From contig CM054178.1 of NCBI GenBank assembly GCA_028829895.1, positions 107,658,558 to 107,722,557 of the forward strand: a DNA stretch of 64,000 nucleotides. Reading direction: 5' to 3'. Made by a program: the position numbers and the translations under genes. Origin of the DNA: Sinotaia quadrata. Lineage: Eukaryota; Mollusca; Gastropoda; Architaenioglossa; Viviparidae. Positions 50,392 through 62,424 of the stretch are shown here, piece after piece. The notes under the pieces are model-generated. The model was not told the DNA's origin, did not search any database, and saw only the letters and a list, made by a program, of their open reading frames with translations. Position 1 is the first letter of the stretch. Each line of letters opens with the position of its first letter.

Positions 50392-53300
50392 TGTGTTTGT
50401 GTGCATGTTTGTGTTTGTGTGAGTGCCTGTGTGTGAATGTGTTTTGCGTGCGTGCGTGCGTGCGTATGTATTCTTTTACTGTCAGAGTACAAACAGCAGT
50501 TAGAATTTCATAAGACAATTAAAATTTAAAAATTTCCAACAATTTCATGCATATATTTTGCTGTAAAGACGAATAACAGAAATCAAACTGATACAAGTTA
50601 TAGCTCATTGGATATGTTAAGTAAATAAAAAATTAAGTGATGGCTATAGTTCGTTATGTAAATAGGTAAACAGGTACAACCCAAGTGAATGACCTGGCTC
50701 TTTCATTGCATATAATAATTTTACAGGGAAGGTAAACGCTACAAGAAATGCTACTATGTATTTGTTGAGTTTACTTCCCCCAGAAGACTAATTCCTAAAT
50801 GTTTCATACTTATTTTCATGACCAAAAAAGATGAATGAAAATCTACCTGTCACTCCCTGGGGTGCGTCTTTCAAATACTTGAACTGTTACCGCATCATGG
50901 CCTCTGCGTTGGACTGGCTCCAGTTGCTGTCGAAGGCTTTCCTCTATGGCATCTTTAAATTAGCCAATAGAATATTTTCAGATAGTATTTTTTTTTAATA
51001 AGTAACTATTTTATTTTATCTATTTTTGTTTGGTATATTCATAACAACAAGATGAAAAGCAATGCGGACAGTAACAAAAGATAATGAATAAAATTTTTCA
51101 TTCATTCCACTTGTAAAGACTGTCTTAAGTAAATGAACATGTTAAAATATCAAATTAACTCAGATGTGAATTTGCTTATGATAATTATTGCCTACATATT
51201 TTTCCAATTTATGATTCTCACACCAATTTGTTGCAGTTCAAGGTTGTAAATTTTGCACCCTTTCACTGATGTAGCCATATGACAGGTTGAGACTGAATGA
51301 CGTGTTTCTTTCCAACCATATTATTCCTCTGGTTGTGTACTATTTCATTGACATATTTCTTTCACATCAGTTTATCTTTCTTCTTATAGACTATTTTGAT
51401 AACACATATTTCTTTTCCATCAGCTTATTCCTCTAGTTGTGCACTGTTTCAATGACATATCTCTTTCCCACCAGTTTATCCCTCTAGTTTTGGACAATTT
51501 GATGATATATATATCTTTTTCACCAGTGTACCCCTCTAGCTGAGGACTATTTTGATAAATGTCTTTCTCACCAGTATACATACCCCTGAGCTAAGGACCA
51601 TTCTGAGTCATCTGCTATTAATGAGTAAAGATACTACAGATATTTTAACCCTAACTAACTAACCCTAACCTAATTCTAATCCTAACCATAATCCTATACC
51701 TATTCCCTAATAATAACCAATGTGAATTTATTTTTAATGTTTTGTTAATTCCTGAAGACCTCTGAGTTCTAATCCAATGTATAACAGAGTCCATTGCTGA
51801 AGACATTTTGTGTACATGTGTGACCTACTAATTGCTGTATACTTACAATTTCAATAGAACTCATATAACTGCAAGATAAAAGAGTTCCATATTAAATACT
51901 GTTAATTAATGTTGAATAATCCGTGTAATCTGACCTGCAATATTTATCATATCTTTTTAATAATATGTTTACATTTATCAGAAAGAGGGTGGGTAGAATA
52001 TGGGTGGAATTCTTTTCAAAAGAACTTCCTAAAAATCTAAAAATAAGCAACTCTTGATTACCTCATCTATTCAGAAATAAGAAGATAGTTTGAGAATATC
52101 ATTCCAAAGTTTACAGAAGAACACTTGCCAGTGAAATCTGGATTGTTCAGTAAGTAATCTACTTGAACAGACATTAAAATGGTAAGCATTGTGCTTATAA
52201 CAAAACACTAGAAAGTAAAAGAATTAAATCAGTATATAATTACATAAATCAACCTGTTCAATATAGCACAAATATATACCAGAAAAACAATCAACACCGG
52301 ATGAAAATAAATAATGTCCAGATGTCAAGTAAGCCATTCATTTTGTTTGAAGTCACAACCATTATATAACAATAATTAGGTAGGGTCTATTAAAATAAAA
52401 CAGTTATCAACAAGATTTGACAATTTTTCAGGAAATTGATGCTAGTTTTTGTTACTTGAAGTCTAATAATAAGTAAAATAGGTAATAGCTAAGCATAATC
52501 CAAAAAATAGAAAACAACAAACAGTTGTTAAAAGGAGAACATATCATATTAAGAAAGTCATTTCTAATAACCAATATAAATATAAATAACCAATATAAAT
52601 TCCAATTTAGTACAAGAATGCATGTCTTATCTTGCTAATACAAATACCAGTATAATATCAGGAAAATTTGTGTGACCAGACTTACCAATCTCCTGTGCAC
52701 TAGTCTGACGCATGGAATAGGAAGATGGCTTTAATCTGGCATCAGTTTCAGACTTCTCTTGGTCACGCTCAGGAATATCCCGCAGAACTGTTGAGGCACG
52801 CACATCAACCACATTTATGAATGCACGTCCCCGCCCCTGTGACAATTATTTGATTATTAGAACACATGAATAAACGTATCAAAATGCATGCCAGAAAAAT
52901 TCATGACAACGTTTTTTGTGAACTTAATAATCTGCAAAGTAAATCAATAATATTTTTTAAAATAAAAGTTTTTAAAATATGTTTTTAAAAATAAAAATAA
53001 TTAAAATATTAATTCATTTTTAAAATTATAAGCAAAATAGTATATTATACAACAGCAAACATAAACAGATTAGTATGAACATATTTTATTCTTAATGTAT
53101 AGGAATTCTACTGTTTTTGCAACAGATTGAGCAAAAATATAATTAATCAAATGCCATTTTAGCTTTACAGTGCTTAAGCATTTTTAAAAACCAAAATGAT
53201 AGATATAGACAAGAAATCTAATGTTCTTCAAAGATTTAAACAGACACACACACGCAAATCACTGCCAAATATTTTAACATTTTAAATTAAATTCTCTGAG

Positions 53301-56300
53301 ATTTGTCAATGTTTTCACCCTCATAATCTGCTCTAAGCAAGAATCCCAAGGATAATGGGAAGTAACTAATAAATGATGTTAGGCAAGTTTAGCAGAGTTA
53401 TCTCTTTTGACCCGACTTATAAATATTATAGAAGAGCATTGTACATCCTGGGCAATAAAAGGGTTATTGCAATGACAGTCAGCTGTGCTTCCTTACTGAA
53501 AAAGTTTGATCCTTTTGCTCAATGTCCCCAAAGCGCAGACCCATGAAGATATCTGGTGGCACCGTAATGCCTTGTCGAGTGCGGTTGTACTCAGCTACAG
53601 CTTCATGTACTGGATCCACACCTAGAGTACCGTTATCTTGGTAATGTCATCATGACTAAGTTATATATTCAAGGCAGTTCCAAATAAATAAATATTTAGA
53701 AACATTTTTATTTAATTTTAAAATTGTGATCTAATTATGCATAGTATAAATACATACAAATCCAGAATTTTACATTTAATGTCAATGATCCATCTGAAAA
53801 ACTCAGTGGTCTAAAGGAAATCCTTCTCTAAGCAATGGGAAAGAAGCCAGGAGAAAGACTAGACTGGCACTTTAAAGATTATATGAATATTAAAACACTC
53901 AAAGTTTTATGTTGGTAAGGATGCAGGTGAATGAGGCAGCATGTCTGGCAAGATGACCCTGCCTGCAGACCATGGCAAGATACTTTCATATTTATTACTG
54001 AGAAAAGGAGTTAGTCCTATCACTAGAGCACATGGTGGTATAATCCAAACATATAATAAAACTGTTATTATTGTAGGTTTGAGCAGACTTAAGTAAAAAA
54101 AAGTACTAAATAGATTTTCATCAGATTTTTTCTGATGCATACTTAATGCCCTAGAATTAAGATAGGCTACATAATATGCTATTCCATAAGGAACTCGCCT
54201 GTAGTCATAAAACTACAAAAATTTTCCATTAAAAGTAAAATGCATGTGCGCAGGCCTCTGACCAGTAACCCTAAAACTACAACAACAAAATTATTAAAAG
54301 TAAAGCACAAACATTCAGGCCTTGGATGATATGTCACTGTGACTGTGATTTATTCAGATTGCATTTCTCATTCTGGGTATTAGAGTTATGCTGTAGTAAA
54401 TATATTTTGTTGGATTTTGGTGGGTTGCATTACACTGCGCAATTAGCTCATATGTTTCCCCAAAAGAGGAACCTTACCTCAGTCTCAGGTTTCTCACACT
54501 ATGAATTACAGGGTCAGCAGCAGTGACAAATCTTTTTGTTTGCATCCCAGATAATAAAACTCACAGTATGGTATACAAAGAAGCAAGTAGATCAACTTTT
54601 GTAAATTAACTAAAACATTATAGTTGACAGTCTATATTCTACCAACATTTGCAAGAGTGAAACCAAACAAACACATACTATAAAATAATTTTACTTTAAG
54701 CAACATATTCCAAAAACTGACATTTATGTGAGTAAAGACAGTCAAATATCTAGTCTGAAGATATTTATAACCATACCTGTGTCTTTGGTAATGCTTGTAG
54801 CAGCCTCTGCTGTGTGCATGGATTCAAAAGATCTCCGAACATCTACACTTACATCTGCCCGATCTCGTGTATTAGTGGCAAAGTCAACCTAGAAATAGTA
54901 ACACCATGTTTAATAGGATTAAAAATGCCCGATCTCGTGTATTAGTGGCAAAGTCAACCTATATGTATAGATGTATAAACACCATGTTTAATAGGATAAA
55001 AAATGCCAATTTGCAATAACTAAAACAGTAAACTATAACTAGAAAATGGAAATAAAGATATTATAATTTGCTATATGTTTTTAAAAAAATAGATTCCCCT
55101 CCCCCTTATTTTCAAATTTTTTTACGTAATCTATCACAAAGATGGTCCGAATCTAACTGTTAATCCAAATGACTTACAATTCACTTCATACAACAGAATC
55201 TTTTAAAACATTTCTTTCTATACATAACTGATTATTTTTATTCTGGTAAATCTTTAAAGTTGATTTTATTCTGTCGAATCTAGCTGAATTCTTCAGACAT
55301 TGAGCCAAGATGAAATTTACAGACACCAAGACCTCTGGAGCCTAAAAGTGGGATTTGTTAGAAAAGAAAAGACAAAGACAGTCAATTGTTTGTTTATGCA
55401 GACTAAAATTACTTAACATAAATTTTAAAAAAATAGTACTTTGCGTTGCTGTAACCACCGTTCCTTCTCTATCTGAAGTTGTCGTTGCAATGCCTGTGCC
55501 AACTTGTACTGGAAACGAGTTTCAGGATCAGCATCCACACCCAACTGTTGCTCCATATGCTGGTAGCCATCAAATATGCCTTTAAAGAAAGGAAAGAGTG
55601 ATGGAATATTTAAAGTTATAATTCTAAATTATTAATATAATGTGGATATTTCAATGACTGAAAGTCAACAAAGCAATTAACCTTGATGCACAACTGTTCA
55701 CAAACTGCAACTATATTTTTTAAGATGGGCTCAAAATTTGCACTAAAACCTTATTCAAATATGGTTATTTCACTTCATTAAATGCTAAATATATTACCCC
55801 TCAAAATTATATTTAATTTTCATGTTAATGTAGATTAGTTTCTTACTGTTATGCAACATTTATATTTAATTTATTTTTGAACTTACCAGGTGAGATTGCA
55901 TAACCATCATGTATTACTGAACTTTCTGCGTCTTCTTCAAGTAATGGCCCATCTCTGGCATCTAATTCAGAGCTGACTGGATGTTTGTGTTCCATAGAAG
56001 ACTTTAAAAATATATGACACTCACATTAGTTAATTTTAATCATATTCTATCACCATACTCATAAATCAGATCTGATTTGGGGCAGTACTCTCAAAATGTA
56101 TTAAATTTCAAGCAATTTTTAAATATCAAGACTCAATACTATATAACAAATAAGCCAATAAATTATGAATTATAACACAAGTGAACATTCTGACAGTTAG
56201 GAGTCTTTGCTGAAAAGAAAATGAAACCTGGCAGAACTTTATAAACTTTATTAGCCATAACTTAGCTAAGTTAGCACAGAAAGTTATCTGATGTACAATA

Positions 56301-58700
56301 AACGATATCTGATAATGGTACAAATATAATGATGAAAAACTGTTTAATAGGTATCAGGTAAGTTAAAACTGTTTCAGTAGTCAAACAGACCTGTTTCTGA
56401 GCTGAAGATATATTTTCTGCCTCTTTTGCTTTTTTCAAGAGCAGTTTGTGTGCCACAGATGTCTTATGTGCCCTGTAAAACACAATTAGAGTTGTGAATC
56501 TTGCATTAAGTCACAGTAGGCAAACATCAAGAATGCAAAAACAAGGCAAGTAAAAAAAGTTTCAGGAAAGACTCTTTTCAGGGCTTTTAACTGGGTCATG
56601 GTTTGACAGACTTTTGACACAACATAACAAATAAATGCTATGAATTTTTATTGAAAGTTCTATATTTTACTTTCTGTTTTACACTCAAGTACTCTTTCAA
56701 ATCTTCAGTACATACGCATAATGTGCAAACAATCACATAAGTATTTATTAAAAAATGTATGTACTTGCTATTAACCATGCATTAATCCATTTCAAGTGGA
56801 ACCTACAATCTACACACACTTAAAGGGAACTTTCTCTACAATTTTGCCATGATGTCAAATAATGGCTAGTAGCCCACACCCACCCCTCCTGTTTTAGGGA
56901 TTAGCCTATGGTTATGGATGCCCCGGAGTGATGGGGAATTAACATCTTGCCCATCTTCCAGCAAAATGTCACACATGTTCACCATTTCACTATTTTGCCT
57001 GCTTTATAAATTAAGTATTTTAAATTTAATATTAAATGCAGTAAGTTGAATTACACATTTTTTTCATCATTACTCCTATTTAAATTCTAAGTAAGAACTA
57101 AACCCAAAACAGTATCTTAATATCAATACTCTCTATCTACATTTCCTGAGCAATGTTTTGTTTAATTTTATTCATAGAATTAAGAAATAAACAAAAGAGC
57201 AATGCATGTTAAAACTGTCAGTCTGTCTGTGTGTTTAATTGTGTGGGGTTGAAATGTTTGTCTGTGTGCATGTAATGACAGATAAGTATGCATACACTAA
57301 GGATTCTGCACATTTAAAAATAATATCTACATCAAACTGGCAAAAAAGAACTTACTTATCTATTTCACCATTACAGAAACATGGCTACTGTCTTCACTGA
57401 ATGATTTGACAAAAACCAATACAGTACAGACCTACTGCATTTATCATCATTAATATTATCATTACATAATGTCAGCTTCGCTACAGTTCACCTATTATTC
57501 TAACATCATGACATGAATACTTACCTATGACCTTCAACTTTGCTTTTCTCCTCCTCATGATCAGGCTGACTTGATTCATCTGGTGCAGCATTTTTTTCCA
57601 AATCTCTTGCTGCCCTTTCAACCTCTGCCAGTTCCTCTCGGAAAGCCTGCAAATGGCGCTCCTTGTGTGCTTTTCGTGCTGCTTCCTCCTGCTGGTGTGC
57701 ACTGAGATACTGTGGAGGAACAAGACGACCAAACAGAGACTCTTGAGAGTTGGGCTCAAGTCCACCAGTGGAAAATCTAAGTAAAGGAATTCCAAAGAAC
57801 CCAGACTTTGTGCTGGCATCTTGCTTGCTGGGGGGTGGGATTAGCTGGGGCACATGGCTGAAATTGAGAGGTCGGGGCTGAGAGGGTTTCTCACTGATTA
57901 GTGCCAGAGGTGGTCGAAAAGTGAAGTATGCTGGAGTCGGTTGGGGTGGTCTATAGATAATGGGCTCTGAAGGTCTGAATACAATTTTCAGCAGTGGGAA
58001 ATTCCTTATGTCTTCACTGTTTGGGGCAAAATTCATGGGCTTCCAGGCCTGAGGCAGTGGAATCTGAGGCAGCTTGAACCCATTATACTCCCTCTTGGTT
58101 GGAATTTGCAGGAAGCGTGGAGGGCCATCAAGACCTGGAGCCATATTTTCATTGCCATCTGCTTGAACTCTGCTTAGGCTCTGAGCAGCTGTGAGCAAGG
58201 GCTTTGCACTGGTAGCAGCAAACATTCGATCTTCCCCAAAACCAGATAGGTGTGAACCTGATTCTTCTCTGTCCCAACACAAGTGAAACATTTTATTACA
58301 AATGTTCTTGCTGAACACCTTAATAAGAACAGTTTTAATTTGTGAACTGCACATATTAATAGGTCATTAAATTTGGGAAAGACAGAAAGTATGCATAGAG
58401 TACATGCGAAGGTCGGTTTTTGAGGATAACAATAAGTTGTTAAATGAGGCATATTATGACAATGACATCTCTTTTCTCAAACATGTGTTATCAATAAATT
58501 CCATTTCAGTAATATATGCATAAATCTCTTCTTCTATAGTAGACATGAATGAGTGTGCATACATGTGTAAAACTAGGGAGGGAAAAAAAGAATAAATGAA
58601 GAGCAGTCACATAAGACATATGCAAACATATAATTCAAGTGCACAGTAAACAGAAGCATAAAAGTATTTATATTATTGCTTAATACATGTGCATGCATGA

Positions 58701-58731
<31 letters not shown>

Positions 58732-61700
58732 TAAATAAAGTCTGGAATGTTAGGACAACTAAGAAAAATTTCAGGAATGCTAGGACAATGAAAGCAGTCA
58801 GGAATGTTAAGACAAAAAGAATAAGTCTGGAATGTTAGGACAACTAAGAAAAATGTCAGGAATGCTAGGACAATAAAAGGTCAGGAATGTTATGACATAA
58901 GGAATAAAGTCTGGAATGTTAAGACAATTAAGAAAAATGTCAGAAATATTAAGCAAGAATAAAGTTGGAAACGTTAGGACAAGAAAGAAAGAAAAAATGT
59001 GCCACATCTAAAACACATCCAAAAAAAGAATGATATAAATATATACTGAAAAGCTTCAAATAAAAAAACAACAGGATAAAAATCAGAAATACCTAAAGAC
59101 ATGGACTGGTTGAATCATAAGCAAGAAAACAATTGGTGCATGAAGAGAAAGATAATTGAGAGTTAGTGAGGGAGGCTACAACTTTTAAAAAATTCTTGAA
59201 TCTGATTACTTTCTCTTTGGTGCTGATTACAAGGAATAACTTGGGCTGGCTGCTAATTAGCTTGAATATGTCCATTGTATGGCAACTACTCCTGATCACT
59301 TAGCAAACTTCAGTAAAATGGAAAACCAATTTCATGGCCAACACTCTTCAAATACCTCAAACATAATTTAAAGATTAATCTAGACTTATAAAAATATCTG
59401 TATTCAACTAAAAAAAAAAATGAACAGTTTACACAAAATAACTGAAAAGATTTAGAATCATAATTACATGAACTACAAATATATATATATATTTACAATG
59501 TTAAAAATGATTCAGTGTCAGAGTACATATAGCTAGGCTTAGCTAGATGATTACCAATAGGTCTCACCTAGACACTTGTTGCTGTTGGAGATTGTGTAAC
59601 TCTGCAAGAGCATATCGCATGTTGGAATTATCTCCCCTGGACTGTTGCCTGTTTTGCTGGATGTGATCCCTAGGAATAGGAGGCCGGTAAATGGATTGGT
59701 CAGCGTCTGTTTCTCCATCAATAGCTCCCATCATGACTGTTAGACTTTGCTGCTGTATCTGTTCAATTGCATTATTCAGGAAGTAAGGCATTTTAAAAAT
59801 TAAGTGGATCAATTTTTCCACCAAACACCAGATATGTATGCATTATGATTTCTATTAATACCTAACTTATGTAAACAAGCCAAGGCCATAGGGGACCAGT
59901 TTTATAACCCTGGGGTTAAAAAACAAAAAACATAAGTATTCTTGCTGAGTTGTGTGTCCCTCATCTTCACTAGTCTCCATTAGTATCTTTACTATTTCAG
60001 GTATCTAATGACATTTTGTACGTCAGGGTTGCATGTTGCTTTGTGTTAATCTCCATTAGTATCTTTACTATTCAGGTCTCTGTTGATATTTTGCAAGTTA
60101 TGGTTGTGTGTCATTTTGTGTTAGTCTCCATTAGTACCTTTACTATTTAATTCTCGTGTCATTTTGTCTTGGCATGATGAGTTTAAGTACCAAATAAAAA
60201 GTAATTTTCATTTCCTATTCAGTTCACATGGTTGCAACGGTGAAGGTGAGAAAATTTTCAGAATCATCAACATTTCAAAACAGCTAACATTTCTGATAAT
60301 CTTGACATATGTTTATTAAATTGATTAACATCATAAATAGCTTACATATTTATGTATAATATCCATGTGGTTTCTTTTGAATTTAAAGTTTCACATACCT
60401 GAGTAAGGGTAGAAAACCTGTGAATTACATTCAAGAATTGAAATATCTTGATAAGGCTTATTGTTTTATATTTTTTAAAATTATTTTAAACATAAACTTT
60501 GCTTATTACTTAATATTATCTTTGAAGCATAATAACTTAGCCCATTTTATATCTGATTGAGAAAAATAGAGCTTCTTTTATGATGGTTGGTAATTAATTT
60601 TGTTAACCTATATTCCTGCGATATACATATGCATAAAATTTCAATGTCACATTCCTGACATATATATATAAAAAATTTCAATGTCATATGCCCAAATGTA
60701 TATGGCAATGTAAGCAATGAAAAAGATGTGTTTCTCTGAGATTTTCCATGTTACCAATGTGCACAGATGATCTTGATGATGATAGTGAAGCCTAAACAGC
60801 AATTCTTTTATACTGAAGGTATGACATCTGACAACAAGAGACGAGCTCTGCATGAATATCTCATGTTGCTGCAGACTTTAACTACACACAGAACAAAGAA
60901 ACAACCTTGACTCGACTACAGCCTAAAGCCTTTTTGCCACTTCGTGTCATCCTGTGGCAGTCTAGTACATAAATAAGAGCTTTGTGTTCTATTATACTTT
61001 TAACATACAAAATAATAAAGTTTATAAAGGTTGCTGGGTACTGAAACAGGATGTTTAGAAATGTTGTCACTCCTGAAATATCTGGTTTTTATAATTATAT
61101 GTCTGAAGTGGATTCTTATTCATCGGTTTCAAACACTCCTTTTTATACAGTGCAGTTTCTTCTCCATAATTAAGTGCACTTCTTTTATCATTTTCAGAAC
61201 TATCCCCCTCCCAAATTTAAAACCATTTGAAAGAAAATATTCATCCAAGGGGGAAAAAAAAAATAATCAAATCATTCTCAATAGAGGGAATTAATGGTAA
61301 GAACTAAACTGTTATATTCCAACTGGAGAATGTGGTTCTGGGGTAAAAATGAAAGATTGTTTATTATAAGAAAACTATTCAATTCATTCTTTAACAAAGG
61401 AACCTCAATGAGATTTTTTAAAATAAATTTATAGAGGAAGTTGGACTAAATCTGAAATCATTAAAAATTATTAGTTTATTTTTGGGAGGGAGAAGGGGAA
61501 GTAAAACATTTCCTCCAATATCACAAAGGGGTAGAAGGTGAGGGTGACAGAAAAGTAAACTAACTGTATACACTAACCTGCACAATTCTCCTCATCTCCT
61601 TGCGGATTACATTTTGCAGCAAATCTGCTAAGCCTCCCTCATTGGGTCCCACAATAATATCTTCTCGTACACTGGCTGCATTGTATCGCATGTGTCGTGC

Positions 61701-62385
61701 CTTGGGATTTGGCGAAATGCTTACAGATCTAGGGAGAAATAAATAGCAATATATAACTTTTTAAAAATAACTTATCTTCAAATGTTGATTATAAGACCAT
61801 AATCCCAAAGTTTCAAATTAATATTAGTAACTACTGTGACTGATTTTATTGTTTCAAACTAATTCCTAGTGCAAATGATTCTTTGTTTAAATTATTTACC
61901 TATTACTATTGCTTATGGAGTCACCATTTCTGCTCCTGGGTGTTGGTGTGCTAGAATGTGGTGCTGGTGTTGGAGTACTAGGCCTCTCAAATGGTGACTG
62001 AATCTTCTCTATAAAAATTTGGTGATTCAATCCAGAAACTTCTGCCCGTGTTGCACTCTCAGTGCTGTGGATGAAATGAAGATGGGAAAAGAGTAATATG
62101 TACTTTCACATCATTGCTAAAATTATTTAAGTATCTGTCAAAATCGTTTTCATTTGCATTTTTCAAAGTAAGCTACTAATGAATGTGGGAGTTTTAATAC
62201 AAAATCATCTCTTTAGCTATACCTACCCACGTAGAATATTTTGCGTTTGTTGCAACTCTTCTGGTAATTCATCTGATGCAAGGGAACTAACTATCACAGA
62301 ACTGTTGTCTTCAGGACTGAAAAAAACAGAGTAAAGATCACATCTTAGTCTCAAGCATTTTTCGTCTTGAGTTGTTGGTGTGAAT

Positions 62386-62424
<39 letters not shown>

